Below are positions 8,558-17,903 of a stretch of 64,000 bases of DNA, piece by piece. A program made the translations under genes and the position numbers. Within the stretch, counting starts at the first letter, position 1; each line of letters opens with the position of its first letter. The notes beneath the pieces were generated by a model. That model had not been told where the DNA came from. It worked only from the letters and a program-made list of their open reading frames with translations, and did no database searches. This DNA is from CAWIMX01 sp963792785 (GTDB taxonomy: Bacteria; Acidobacteriota; Vicinamibacteria; Vicinamibacterales; CAVVIG01), in contig CAWBXO010000001.1 in assembly GCA_963792785.1 (NCBI GenBank), forward strand, positions 1,860,001 through 1,924,000, given 5' to 3'.

Positions 8558-8561
8558 GAGG

Positions 8562-9722
8562 TCAGGTGAGGACGGCTCGAACGAGGACGCGCCGAGTGGG
8601 CGGATGGCGGAACAGCGCGGTGATGAACGCGCGGTGTTCGTTGAAGGCCGCCGTCCGGCGCACGAGCGGCATGATGCCGTCGGTCCGCGCCAGGTCGAAC
8701 AGGTGGTCGAGATCGGCGTCGCTGAGCCGCCAGGCGATGCGGCGCAGCAGCAGCTGCCAGCGGATCTCCGATCCGAGGCGCTTGCGCCAGGCGCGCTCGT
8801 ACGGCGCCAGATGGTTGGCGGTGAGCTGGTCGGACGCGAGCAGCGGCTCGAGCGTCTCGGCCGCGATCCGGGCGCTCAGCAGGCTGTAGTAGATGCCGCC
8901 GCCGGTCGTGGGCTTCACCAGCCCGGCCGCGTCGCCGACGACGAGCAGCCGGTTCGCGTACGTCCGCGTGATCGGGCCGAGCGGCAGCATCTTCAGCCGC
9001 GGGGCGCCGACGTCGGCGGGATCCACGCCCCAGCGCGCCCCGACGCGCTCGACCATCCGCGCGAAGAACTTCCGCGCCTGCCGATCGCAGACGACGCCGA
9101 TGCGCACGTACGGGCGTTCGCGCTCGACGGGCACGGCCCAGGCGAAGCCGCGCGGCGCGACGTCCTCGCCGAGGTGCACATCCACCGGGTTGAGGCGGCC
9201 GGCCGGCAGTTCGAGCTGCGCCGAATGCAGGAGCAGGCGCGGAATCCCGAGACCAAGCCGCCGCTGCACGCTGTAGCTGGCCCCGCACGCCAGCAGGCAG
9301 ACCCGCGCGCGCACCGTGCGGCCGCCGGCGGTCACCGACACGCCCGACGCGTCGGCCTCGACCCCGGTCACGCGCGCGCCGCACGACAACTCGACGCCGG
9401 CGCTCGCCGCCGCCGCGGCGAGATCCGCGTCGAACCGCGCGCGATCGACCACCACCGCCTCGACGCTGGGCGTGGAGTACTCCACCTGGTCGCCTGATGG
9501 CCCCCGGAACCGCACGGTTCGCAATTCGTTCAGCAGCGAGTCGCGCGACAGGCCGAACTCGTCGAACGCCTCGGCGGCCAGGACGCCCGTGCAGTGCACG
9601 GGGCGGCCCACCGCGGCGTGCTCTTCGAACAGCACGACGCGGTGCCCGGCGCGCGCGAGGCGCGCACCAGCGTGCAAGCCCGCCGGACCGCCGCCGACGA
9701 TGGCCGCATCGAACACAGGCAT
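8562..9722 (-). CDS. Geranylgeranyl-reductase-family FAD oxidoreductase
   Basis: 386 residues. An N-terminal Rossmann FAD site (VGGGPAGLHAG, about 9-19), an E for the ribose (FEEH), a central CTGV motif, and the second FAD motif VGDAAGLVKPTTGGGIYYSL (about 275-295) typify the geranylgeranyl reductase/halogenase group. Such enzymes saturate isoprenoid chains. Its place inside a polysaccharide operon suggests a polyprenyl carrier or a quinone side chain as substrate, but this is inference. It begins 28 bp after the methyltransferase stop and is followed at 4 bp by the nucleotidyltransferase gene. Confidence 0.75.
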   Translation of the reverse strand: MPVFDAAIVGGGPAGLHAGARLARAGHRVVLFEEHAAVGRPVHCTGVLAAEAFDEFGLSRDSLLNELRTVRFRGPSGDQVEYSTPSVEAVVVDRARFDADLAAAAASAGVELSCGARVTGVEADASGVSVTAGGRTVRARVCLLACGASYSVQRRLGLGIPRLLLHSAQLELPAGRLNPVDVHLGEDVAPRGFAWAVPVERERPYVRIGVVCDRQARKFFARMVERVGARWGVDPADVGAPRLKMLPLGPITRTYANRLLVVGDAAGLVKPTTGGGIYYSLLSARIAAETLEPLLASDQLTANHLAPYERAWRKRLGSEIRWQLLLRRIAWRLSDADLDHLFDLARTDGIMPLVRRTAAFNEHRAFITALFRHPPTRRVLVRAVLT

Positions 9723-9750
9723 GTGGGAAGTGATCTCGTTGATTATACGG

Positions 9751-10539
9751 CTATCCCCGCGCCTTCCTGGCGACGAACCAGACCTGCGTGGCCAGCCGCG
9801 GCCCGAGCCACGGCAGCGGCGAAGCGACCACCCGCTCGATGACGAAGCGCCTCGCGAGCCGATTGCGCAGCGCCATCCAGTTGAACCCTTTGTGATCGTG
9901 AAACGGCATCGGGCTGTCCGTGCCGTAGATCGGCCGCTTCAGGTGCGGCCGCGGCCCGGCGAAGATGCTGGCCACGTACTCGCGAAACGTGTACGGACTC
10001 GTGCCGGGATAGTCACCGATGCCGCGCCAGCCCGCCACGCGGCGCGCCGCCTGCTTCAGGATCAGCGGCACGCCCGTCTCGACCGGCACGCTCACGAGCA
10101 GGCGCCCCTCCGCCGCCGTCAACCGCCAGAGCCGATCGATCACCGTGTCGAGCGCCACGACGTGCTCGAGCACCTCCATGCACACCACGGCGTCGAACGC
10201 CTCCGTGTACTCGGGCGCGTCGAGCGCCTCGATCGACACGAAGCTCAGACCCGGGCGGCCGCCGAGCCGCGCGCGACAGTCCACGACCTGCACGCCGTCG
10301 AGATCCGCGCCGACCGCCGCGGCGGGGGGCGACGCCCCGGCCATCAGCAGCGCCAGGAATGTCCCGTCGCCGCAGCCGTAGTCGAGCAGGCGCAGGCCCG
10401 CGAACTCGCGCGACAGCTGCAGCCCCACCTCGAACCGCCGCCGGTGGCTCCAGGCGATGAGGTGGTCGCGGCAGAAGATCTGCTTCGCGGCATAGTGGCC
10501 GCCCCGCAGGGCGTCGTCCTGATCGCGACGGTCGCTCAA
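9751..10539 (-). CDS. Class I SAM methyltransferase (Methyltransf_11/23 type)
   Basis: 262 residues if it starts at TTG 10539, which overlaps the stop of the sugar-transferase gene. SAM motif I is LLDYGCGDGTFL (about 48-59), followed by GADLDG and the post-motif segment FDAVVCMEVLEHV, typical of small-molecule or lipid-linked sugar methyltransferases. The C-terminal region ends with RLATQVWFVARK. Given the surrounding glycosyltransferases, methylation of a sugar in the polymer or of a lipid-linked intermediate is likely. The acceptor cannot be read from sequence. Confidence 0.8.
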   Translation of the reverse strand: MSDRRDQDDALRGGHYAAKQIFCRDHLIAWSHRRRFEVGLQLSREFAGLRLLDYGCGDGTFLALLMAGASPPAAAVGADLDGVQVVDCRARLGGRPGLSFVSIEALDAPEYTEAFDAVVCMEVLEHVVALDTVIDRLWRLTAAEGRLLVSVPVETGVPLILKQAARRVAGWRGIGDYPGTSPYTFREYVASIFAGPRPHLKRPIYGTDSPMPFHDHKGFNWMALRNRLARRFVIERVVASPLPWLGPRLATQVWFVARKARG

Positions 10540-11150
10540 AACTTCCTCTCCCGCGTTTCCCAGCTGCCGCGAATCGTGATCCAGAGCGACAGCAGGATGA
10601 GCCGCACGTCGAGCCAGAAGGATTCGCGCTCGATGTACACGCGATCGAGACGGAACTTCTGGCGGCGCGAGATGTCGCGCCGCGCGTAGATCTGTGCGAT
10701 CCCGGTGAGCCCGGGCAGCACGCGGCACCGCTCCGCGAAGCCCGGGACGTCGCGCAGGGGCACCGGCCGCCCGGCGCTGTCGACGTCGATCTCCTCAGGC
10801 CGGAGCGCGCGCGGGCCGACGAAGCTCATGTCTCCCCGGAAGATGTTCCAGAGCTGCGGCAGCTCGTCGAGCGCAGTGGCGCGCAGGATCCGCCCGACGC
10901 GCGTGATGCGCGCGTCGCCGATCTCCGCGGGGAGCGGGCCCACGTCGCGCTCGGCATCGGCCACCATCGAGCGGAACTTCAGGACGTCGAACGGGCGGCC
11001 ACCGAGGCCGACGCGCGCCTGCCCGTAGAACACGGGGCCGGGCGAGTCGACCTTGATCGCGAGCGCGACGATCGGCCACGCCGGCGCGGACAGCAGCAGC
11101 CCCGCGGCCGACAGCGCCACGTCGAGCGCGCGCTTGTCCGCGCGGCTCAC
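10536..11150 (-). CDS. Initiating undecaprenyl-phosphate sugar phosphotransferase
   Basis: 204 residues containing the bacterial sugar transferase domain (PF02397). It has the family features KRALDVALSAAGLLLSAP (membrane helix), KVDSPGPVFYGQARVG, LKFRSM, TALDELPQLWNIFRGDMSFVGPRA and LPGLTGIAQ. It is the short form, without the multi-helix N-terminal domain of WcaJ/WbaP. It should transfer a sugar-1-phosphate to the polyprenyl carrier and so start each repeat unit. GTG 11150 overlaps the preceding gene stop (GTGA). It is the only initiating transferase seen in the operon. Confidence 0.92.
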   Translation of the reverse strand: MSRADKRALDVALSAAGLLLSAPAWPIVALAIKVDSPGPVFYGQARVGLGGRPFDVLKFRSMVADAERDVGPLPAEIGDARITRVGRILRATALDELPQLWNIFRGDMSFVGPRALRPEEIDVDSAGRPVPLRDVPGFAERCRVLPGLTGIAQIYARRDISRRQKFRLDRVYIERESFWLDVRLILLSLWITIRGSWETRERKF

Positions 11151-12301
11151 CAGGCCTCCCGCCACATGGCGGCCAGCAGGCCGTCGACCTCGCGCGGCCG
11201 CTCGACAATCGTCTCGATCAGCGTCTTGAACGCGGCCACCATGCGCGGGCGCGCGAACAGGCGCTCGGCGCGCCGGCGCGCGCCCTCCCCCAGCCGCGCC
11301 CGCAGCGCCGGATCCTCGACGAGCCGCCCAAGCGCGGCGCCGAGCGCGCGCTCGTCGCCGGGCGGAACGACCAGGCCGCTTTCCTCGTGCTGGTTCACCC
11401 ACGGCACTCCCGTCGGCAGGTTCGTGCTGACGACGGGCAGGCTCGCCGCCATCGCCTCGGCCTGGACGACCCCGAACGCCTCGGTTTTGGCGATGGACGG
11501 CAGCACGAACACGTCGGCGGCGTCATAGTACGCCGGCAGGTCGTGGTCCGCCACGCGCCCGGCGAAGACGATGCGCGGCCCGAGGCCGCGGCGGTGCGCC
11601 AGCTCGCGCAGCGACGCCTCGAGAGGACCCTCGCCCACGATGACGAGGGATCCGCGGCAGCGCGACAGCGCGCGGATGAGCACGTCCACGCCTTTGTAGT
11701 ACACGAGCCTGCCCACGAACAGGATCCGCGGGCCTGGGAGCTCGAGCACCCGCGAGGGCGCGCCGGGCTTCGCCGCCCCGCCGCGCGCGAAGCGGGCGAG
11801 GTCCACGCCGAATGGAATCACCGCGACCCGCCGGGCGCGACGCACGAGGGTTGAGTGCTCCGCGAGGGGCGGACTCGAAACGATGACGCAGTCGGCGCGG
11901 CGGTAGAGCGCGCGCTGGACGCGCCCGTACGTCGCCGGCGCCCACCAGGGACGCAGCAGGTCGCTGTGATGCCACACGACCAGATGCGGCGCGGGCGTGT
12001 GCAGGAAGAGCGACGATCCCGCGACCGGGTTGGGCTCGTGAAGCACGATGCAGTCGGCGTGCGCGCCCCAGAGATGGAACGGCTGCGACGGGCATAGCGG
12101 CACGGACGCGATCTGCCCCAGCGAGCCGGCGCGCACGATGCGCACGTCCGCGCGCGTGTCGCGCACCGTCCACGGCCCGGTGTTCGCCGCGACAACGCGC
12201 ACGTCCCAGTCCTGCGCCGTGCCGGCGCACAGGTCGCCGACGACGGTCTCCATGCCGCCCTCGACGGGCGGATAGAACTTCGCCGCGTGCACGACCTTCA
12301 C
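11147..12301 (-). CDS. GT4 glycosyltransferase
   Basis: 384 residues of GT-B fold. The N-terminal acceptor domain starts VKVVHAAKFYPPVEGGMETV and the C-terminal donor domain has FVGRLVYYKGVDVLI (about 199-213) and the E-x7-E region KTEAFGVVQAEAM (about 280). The resemblance to Rfp/WbpY-type mannosyl- or galactosyltransferases is only general. GTG 12301 overlaps the upstream stop, and the stop overlaps the sugar-transferase start. The donor sugar cannot be assigned. Confidence 0.88.
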   Translation of the reverse strand: MKVVHAAKFYPPVEGGMETVVGDLCAGTAQDWDVRVVAANTGPWTVRDTRADVRIVRAGSLGQIASVPLCPSQPFHLWGAHADCIVLHEPNPVAGSSLFLHTPAPHLVVWHHSDLLRPWWAPATYGRVQRALYRRADCVIVSSPPLAEHSTLVRRARRVAVIPFGVDLARFARGGAAKPGAPSRVLELPGPRILFVGRLVYYKGVDVLIRALSRCRGSLVIVGEGPLEASLRELAHRRGLGPRIVFAGRVADHDLPAYYDAADVFVLPSIAKTEAFGVVQAEAMAASLPVVSTNLPTGVPWVNQHEESGLVVPPGDERALGAALGRLVEDPALRARLGEGARRRAERLFARPRMVAAFKTLIETIVERPREVDGLLAAMWREAW

Positions 12302-13455
12302 GCCGCCACCTCTGCGTACACCCGCGCCATCGTGGCCGCGAAGACGGCCCACGAATAGCGGCGCGCGTGCGCGAGACTCGCGGCGCGCCGCTCGGCCCAG
12401 TGCTCGGGCGCCTCGTGGCGCTCACGCGCGAGCGCCACGACGCGCGCCGTCCACTCGGGAATCATCCCCACCCGGCAGTACTCCGCAGCGTCGCCGCCGA
12501 CCTCGCGCAGCACCGCCAGGTCGCTCGCCACGACCGGCGTGCCGCACGCCAGCGCCTCGACGAGCGGGAGGCCGAACCCTTCGCGCTCCGACGGCAGCAG
12601 CACCAGCGCCGCGCGCCGGTAGACGGCGGCGAGGGTGCGCTCGTCGAGCGTCGGCAGCACCGACGTGCGATCGCGCAGCCCGGCGCGATCGAGCACGGCC
12701 TGCTGCACGGGCGTGAACCGGCCGCCGACCCGGACGAGTCGAAGCGCCGGCAGTTCGCGCGCCGCGGCCGCGCAGACCGCGATCAGCACGTCGATGCGCT
12801 TGCGGGGAATCGTGCTGCCCACGTGCAGGACTTCGAACGCGCCGGGCTCCCCGCCCACCAGGCGCGCGGCCGCGCCATCGGCGTCCGCATCGGGTGCGGG
12901 CCGGAAGACCTCGTCGACGCCCACGGGCGCCACGACGAGCCGCGCCGAATCCACGAGGCCGAGCCGCTCCAACTCGTCTCGAACGGCCGCGGTGTCGCAC
13001 GTGACGCGCGCAGCCCGGCGCAGTCCCGCCATCAGGCGGCGGGTCGCGGCGCGGAACGCGGCCGACCGCGGTTCCGCCTCGGGCGTCAGCACCGAGCGGA
13101 ACGCGTCCAGATCGTGGCACGTCACCACGGCGCGGCCAGGCGCGACGGCGAGCGCCAGGTGAGCGTAGCTGTGATCGATCACGTGCACCACGTCGAAGCC
13201 GCCGGCGACCCGGGCCACGTGCCGCGGGTAGTCCCACCAGCGATTCAGCGCGCGATCGATCGTGAACCCGCGGCCGCACCGGGCGCCCGCCCGGCTCGCC
13301 CGCCGCCGGAACGGCGGCACGATCGGCGTCGCCTGGATCCCCGGCTGGTCGCGCTCGAGATGCGCGAGCAGCGCCGCCGCCACGCGGTCCATGCTCGGCC
13401 AGCCTTCTTCGGGAAAGTCCGCGCACACGGCGACATTCACCGCATCATTCCCCAT
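12298..13455 (-). CDS. GT4 glycosyltransferase
   Basis: Up to 385 residues. It starts with VNVAVCADFPEEGWPSMDRV, so GTG 13440 may be the real start and ATG 13455 an upstream alternative; both overlap the previous gene. Donor-domain landmarks are VLHVGSTIPRKRIDVLI and PSEREGFGLPLVEALACGTPVV. The EGFGLP form with two Glu eight residues apart is the catalytic and nucleotide-binding signature of GT4. It is part of the tightly overlapping transferase run. Donor and linkage are unknown. Confidence 0.87.
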   Translation of the reverse strand: MGNDAVNVAVCADFPEEGWPSMDRVAAALLAHLERDQPGIQATPIVPPFRRRASRAGARCGRGFTIDRALNRWWDYPRHVARVAGGFDVVHVIDHSYAHLALAVAPGRAVVTCHDLDAFRSVLTPEAEPRSAAFRAATRRLMAGLRRAARVTCDTAAVRDELERLGLVDSARLVVAPVGVDEVFRPAPDADADGAAARLVGGEPGAFEVLHVGSTIPRKRIDVLIAVCAAAARELPALRLVRVGGRFTPVQQAVLDRAGLRDRTSVLPTLDERTLAAVYRRAALVLLPSEREGFGLPLVEALACGTPVVASDLAVLREVGGDAAEYCRVGMIPEWTARVVALARERHEAPEHWAERRAASLAHARRYSWAVFAATMARVYAEVAA

Positions 13456-14641
13456 GGCTCGCGGGGCCCCACCCCCGCTCGCGCTGCCTCGCGCCTGCGC
13501 GCTCAGCAGCAGCCGCAGGCGCTCCCATCAGCTCGTCGAAGAACTGGAGATGCCGCCGCGCCACGACCGGCCAGGCGTAGACCTCGACCGCCCGCGCCCG
13601 TCCCCGCGCCGCGAGGTCGGCGCGCCGCGGGGCGTCGCCGAGCAGCGCCTCGATCGCCGCGGCCCACGCCGCCACGTCCCCCTCGGGCACCACGACCGCC
13701 GCGTCGCCCACGACGAAGGGAATCTCCCCGCTGTCGGACGCGACCACGGGCACGCCCGAGGCGAGCGCCTCGATCAACATGCGGCCGAACTGCTCGCGCC
13801 ACGCCGGCGTGCTCAGGCTGGGCGCGCAGAGCAGATCCATCGCGTCGAGCCAGGCGGGCACGTCAGCGTGGCCCGCGTCGGTGACGAGCGCCACGCGGCC
13901 GGGGTGTCGATCGGCCCAGCGGCGCACGGCGCCCTCCTCGGGGCCCGACCCGACGATGAGCGCGCGCCAGGGCGCGGCGACGCGATCGAGCGCGGCGGTC
14001 AGCACCGCGAGGCCCTTCTCGGGGACGAGCCGGCCGACGTAGCCCACCACCGGTCCGTCGGTCCAGCCGAGCGCCCGCCGCCGGTCGCCTCCTCTCGCCG
14101 CGTCGGGGCGGAACAGCGCCGTGTCGACGCCCGGCGGAATCACGCGCGTGGGCAGCCCGCCGAATCCGCGCGCGGCAAGCGTCTGCTCGATGGTGCGGCC
14201 GAACGCGATCACGCCCGCGGCGCGGCGCATGACGGCCCCCTCGATCCACCGGAACGGCGGCGGATACGTCTTCGCGATGTTCTGAAACGTCGCGACCACC
14301 AGCGGCACGCCCGCCGGCAGCCCGCGCGCCACCTGCCACGCGGCGACGACGTACGGCTCCTCCCAGCAGTGCACCAGATCCCAGGGCTCGCGCAGGATCG
14401 ACCCGAACGCGCCGCCATAGCGCATCAGGTGCGCCGAGCGCGATCCGCGCACCGGCACCCCGCGGACGTCGCACGCCTCGTCGGTGCCCGCGTCCAGGGC
14501 GAGCCAGCCGAAGTCGCCGCGGTACCGCGTGGGGGCGACGGCCGTGACGTCCCACTCCCCCGCCCGCGCGAGCTCCTGCGCGAGCCGACGGTTCAGCGTG
14601 ACGACGTAGGAGTGCGCGATGGTGAGGAGGCGCCGCTTCAC
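13445..14641 (-). CDS. GT4 glycosyltransferase
   Basis: 398 residues. It begins at GTG 14641 (VKRRLLTIAHSYV), overlapping the GT2 stop. The acceptor domain contains HCWEEPYVVAAW. The donor domain has VGYVGRLVPEKGLAVLTAAL (about 215-234) and EQFGRMLIEALASGVPVVAS (about 305-325), with the paired Glu typical of GT4. The C-terminal 25 residues are Ala/Arg-rich and low in complexity. It probably adds one residue of the repeat unit on the cytoplasmic face. Confidence 0.88.
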   Translation of the reverse strand: MKRRLLTIAHSYVVTLNRRLAQELARAGEWDVTAVAPTRYRGDFGWLALDAGTDEACDVRGVPVRGSRSAHLMRYGGAFGSILREPWDLVHCWEEPYVVAAWQVARGLPAGVPLVVATFQNIAKTYPPPFRWIEGAVMRRAAGVIAFGRTIEQTLAARGFGGLPTRVIPPGVDTALFRPDAARGGDRRRALGWTDGPVVGYVGRLVPEKGLAVLTAALDRVAAPWRALIVGSGPEEGAVRRWADRHPGRVALVTDAGHADVPAWLDAMDLLCAPSLSTPAWREQFGRMLIEALASGVPVVASDSGEIPFVVGDAAVVVPEGDVAAWAAAIEALLGDAPRRADLAARGRARAVEVYAWPVVARRHLQFFDELMGAPAAAAERAGARQRERGWGPASHGE

Positions 14642-15585
14642 CGGGCACCTGCCGGCGCGGGCTCGTGGCTCATCGCCTCGCGGATGTACTCCGGCGGGTG
14701 GCGGCGCGTCGCGCGCCATCGCCGCAGCGTCGACCAGCGCACGCGCCGGCTCGCCAGCGCCGACGGAACGGCGCGCGCGACCTGGCCGAGCAGCCACCAG
14801 AACCCGCCCGGATCCACGACACGTCCGTGGCGCCGCATCGAGAGATACCGCATCAGCCGAAGGGGAACGCTCACGAGCGGCAGCGGCAGCGGCTCGCGCC
14901 GCAGCGCGAACCAGCAGTCGTTGCGCGTCACCTGGCGCAGGTAGCGCACCGGGTCGCGGCCGCCCGGCGCGGGCACGTGCGCGATCAGCGCCGACGGCAG
15001 GTACACGACCCGGAACCCCGCGTCCATCGCCCGCAGACACCAGTCCTTCTCCTCGCCGTAGAACACGTACGACTCGTCGTACGGGCCGACGGCGAGAAAC
15101 GCCGATCGCCGCATCAGGTGCGCGAAGCCGATGAACGACGGCACGACGCACGGGTACGAGACGGCGGAGGGCTGCATCGACGGCGGCCACGGCCGGCCGT
15201 CGGCCTCGGCCTGGGCGTACGCCACCACGGCGACCGACGCGTCGCCGGCAAGCAGGCCGGCCGCGGCGTGGACGGCCGCCGCGTCGATCACGAACGCGTC
15301 GTCGTCCAGGAAGAGCACGGCGTCGCACGCCGCGGCCCGCGCCAGGCGATTGCGGCCGACGATGTAGCCGGGATTCTCGGGCATGGCGAGGACGCGAACC
15401 TTGCGGCGCAGTCCCTCGGGCAGCGACGCGATGACCGGCGCGAGGGGCTCGCGGCTGGCGTCGTCGGCGACGAGGATCTCGGCGGCGAGATCCCCGAGCT
15501 GTTCGAGCGCGGCCAGACAGCGCGCGAGCGCGAGCGGCCGGTCGCGCGTCGTGATGGCCACGGTGATGGGCGGCGCCGGGGTCAC
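14638..15585 (-). CDS. GT2 glycosyltransferase
   Basis: 315 residues of GT-A fold. It shows ITVAITTRDRPLALARCL at the start, the donor-binding VADDAS, the DxD-type metal site FLDDDAF (about 95-101), then the conserved GFAHLMRRSAFLAVGPYDESYVFYGEEKDWCLRA, where ED/EE-D-W is the acceptor and base region. The C-terminal stretch looks membrane-associated, as in rhamnosyltransferase-type GT2 enzymes. GTG 15585 overlaps the upstream stop and the gene ends inside the next start. Rhamnosyl or related transfer is only a guess. Confidence 0.88.
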   Translation of the reverse strand: MTPAPPITVAITTRDRPLALARCLAALEQLGDLAAEILVADDASREPLAPVIASLPEGLRRKVRVLAMPENPGYIVGRNRLARAAACDAVLFLDDDAFVIDAAAVHAAAGLLAGDASVAVVAYAQAEADGRPWPPSMQPSAVSYPCVVPSFIGFAHLMRRSAFLAVGPYDESYVFYGEEKDWCLRAMDAGFRVVYLPSALIAHVPAPGGRDPVRYLRQVTRNDCWFALRREPLPLPLVSVPLRLMRYLSMRRHGRVVDPGGFWWLLGQVARAVPSALASRRVRWSTLRRWRATRRHPPEYIREAMSHEPAPAGAR

Positions 15586-16727
15586 GCCGCCTCCCCTCGC
15601 GCGGCCATGGCGCGGCGGTAGACCTCGACGGTGCGCGCCGCGGTCGCCTTCCACGTCATGTCGCGCACCTGGGCGTAGGCGGCGTCGGCCACGCGCTGGC
15701 GCAAGCCGGCGTCATTGAGCACGCGCTCGAGCGCCACGGCAAGAGCGGCCGCGTCACGGACGGGGACGAGCAGGCCCGTCACGCCGTCACGCACGAGCGT
15801 GCGCGCGCAGCCCGTGGGTGTCGCGACCACGGGCAGGCGCTGGCTCATCGCCTCGATCACGACCATCCCGAACCCTTCATACGAGGACGGCAGGACCAGC
15901 ACGTCGTGCGTGCGATACGCGGCCATGACGTCGGACTCCGGCAGCCGGTCGATGACGGTGACGCGCGGGCGGGCCGCCGGCGCGAACGCCGCGAGAATCA
16001 CGCCTTCCGGCACACCGCCGCCCAGCACCGTGAGGCGCGCGTCAACTCCCCGAGCAGCCATCCCCGAGAAGGCGTCGGCGAGGTACGTCACGCCCTTCAT
16101 GTCGGTCCAGGTGCCGCAGAAGAGGATGCCGCGTCCGCGCGGCGCGCCCGAGGGCGGCGCCGCGTCGAGAAATGCCGATGACACCCCGTGTGGCACCACG
16201 TCGATCTGCTCGGCCGGCTTCCAGCCCCGGCCGATCGCGAACGCGCGATCGACCTCGTTCAGCAGGAGCAGCCGATCGGCCGCGCGCGCGGCGGCGGCGA
16301 CTTGCGTCAGGCGCGTCAACGGGTAGAACCACCGCCGCGTCCACGGTTTGCGCAGCAGCCCCGCGTCGTGATCGTCGAGCATGCGCTGGTAGTTGAGATG
16401 CTCGAGGCCATTCGAGCGCGCGATGACGGCGGAGCGGCGGAAGACGCCCGACCGCCGGGACCGCGCAATCCAGAGGCCCTCCGCGCTCGCGGCGTCGACG
16501 ACGTCGTACGCGCCGCGATCGCGCGCGACCCGTCGGGCGGCGCGGTACGCGAGCACCGGCGCGACGGCCTGGCGGAGGTAGCCGGTGCGCGGCCCGCCGA
16601 TCGCGTCCGACAGCAGCAGGTCGCAGTCGTGCCCGAGCGCGCGGAACTCTTCCTGCAGCTTGATCGGAACCTTGGCGGAGCCGAGGCGCGGATCAGGAGG
16701 ATAGTCGCCGATTAACAGGATGCGCAT
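15582..16727 (-). CDS. GT4 glycosyltransferase
   Basis: 381 residues from ATG 16727 (MRILLIGDYPPDPRLGSAKV). The acceptor domain has the unusual ARSNGLEHLNYQRML segment. The donor domain shows ILFCGTWTDMKGVTYLADAF (about 194-213) and PSSYEGFGMVVIEAMSQRLPVV (about 280-301). The start overlaps the 3' end of the upstream GT4 gene by 35 bp, an unusually long overlap for this operon. The bases just around its start codon (GGATGCGCATCGG) are the same as those at the upstream gene start. Confidence 0.87.
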   Translation of the reverse strand: MRILLIGDYPPDPRLGSAKVPIKLQEEFRALGHDCDLLLSDAIGGPRTGYLRQAVAPVLAYRAARRVARDRGAYDVVDAASAEGLWIARSRRSGVFRRSAVIARSNGLEHLNYQRMLDDHDAGLLRKPWTRRWFYPLTRLTQVAAAARAADRLLLLNEVDRAFAIGRGWKPAEQIDVVPHGVSSAFLDAAPPSGAPRGRGILFCGTWTDMKGVTYLADAFSGMAARGVDARLTVLGGGVPEGVILAAFAPAARPRVTVIDRLPESDVMAAYRTHDVLVLPSSYEGFGMVVIEAMSQRLPVVATPTGCARTLVRDGVTGLLVPVRDAAALAVALERVLNDAGLRQRVADAAYAQVRDMTWKATAARTVEVYRRAMAARGEAA

Positions 16728-17898
16728 CGGAAGCGGGCGCGGCGCCGGCAAGGACGGGCTCGAGGCGGTCGAGGTGGCGATCGAGGGACAGTTCGCGCGC
16801 GACCTCGAGCGCGCTCGCCCGCAGCGCGTCGAGTGCGCCGGGCCGGCGGAAGGCCTGCTCGAGCGCGTCGCCCAGGGCCCCCGCGGTCGGCGGATCGCCC
16901 GCGACGAGGAACCCGTTGCGCCCCGGGTGCAGCCACTCGCGCACGCCGCCGACGTCGAAGGCCATCGCCGGCACGCCCAACGCGGAGGCTTCGAGACCCA
17001 CGAGCCCGAACGGCTCCGGCCAGACGCTCGGCACGGCGAGCAGCCGGGCGGCGCGCAGGGCGCGCCATCGCGCGTCGCCGTCCTGCCAGCCGATGAACGT
17101 CGCCGCGACGCCGAGCGACGACGCCAGCCGCTCCCACTCGGGCCGGACGGGACCGTCGCCGATCATGAGCAGCCGCAGGGGCTCGGGCAAACGCCGCGAC
17201 GCCGCGGCGGCGGCGCGGATGAGCACGTCGCCGCCCTTGAGCGGGGTCATCCGTCCGAGGAACGCCACCGTGGTCCCGCCCGGCGGCGGCGCGGGGCTCG
17301 CAGCGGGCGGGTGCGTCGGGAACAGCGCGTTGGCGTGGACCCGATCGGCCGCGACGCCGTGCCGCACGTACTCGCGCCGCATGTGCTCGCTCGCCACCAC
17401 GAGCGCGCGGTACGAGGGAAAGAGCGCGCGCTGGCCGCGGGCCCACTGATACTGGCGCGCCAGCTTGACGACGCTCATCTGCCCGCAGTGGCGCGGGAGG
17501 TACAGGGCGAGGCAGGCGGCGCCGAAGACCCAATCGCACGGCCGCTCGCTCGGGAAGCCGTGGTGCTTGAGCCCGCCGATGCACGTGCCGAAGTACCCGT
17601 GCATGAACTTCACGATCGGCGCGACCTCGGCAAGGGATCGCTCCACGTCGAGCCGGTTCATGTTGTGGGAGAAGACGACGTCGGGACGCCAGGCGCGCAC
17701 GCGCGCCATCGCCGCGTCGAGGCCCGCGGCGACGCTGAACTGCGGCAGCGCGGACGCATCCGCGTCCGCTCCGGCCGGATCGCGGTGCACGAGCGCGAGC
17801 GCGTGGCCGCGCGCCCGAAGCGCCGGCACCACGGCGCCGAGATAGCTCTGCACGCCACCCGCGTCGCCCAGGCCATCGTTCGCCACCAGGATGCGCAT
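16693..17898 (-). CDS. GT4 glycosyltransferase
   Basis: 401 residues from ATG 17898 (MRILVANDGLGDAGGVQSYL), 5 bp after the FkbM stop. It has a Cys-containing middle segment (GYFGTCIGGLKHHGFPSERPC) and then the donor-domain landmarks VAFLGRMTPLKGGDVLI and PSVWPEPFGLVGLEASALGVPAMAF. The PEPFGL-x-x-LEA form carries the two GT4 glutamates. Donor and acceptor are unknown. The 3' end overlaps the next gene by 35 bp. Confidence 0.87.
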   Translation of the reverse strand: MRILVANDGLGDAGGVQSYLGAVVPALRARGHALALVHRDPAGADADASALPQFSVAAGLDAAMARVRAWRPDVVFSHNMNRLDVERSLAEVAPIVKFMHGYFGTCIGGLKHHGFPSERPCDWVFGAACLALYLPRHCGQMSVVKLARQYQWARGQRALFPSYRALVVASEHMRREYVRHGVAADRVHANALFPTHPPAASPAPPPGGTTVAFLGRMTPLKGGDVLIRAAAAASRRLPEPLRLLMIGDGPVRPEWERLASSLGVAATFIGWQDGDARWRALRAARLLAVPSVWPEPFGLVGLEASALGVPAMAFDVGGVREWLHPGRNGFLVAGDPPTAGALGDALEQAFRRPGALDALRASALEVARELSLDRHLDRLEPVLAGAAPASDAHPVNRRLSS

Positions 17899-17903
17899 CG
17901 GCC

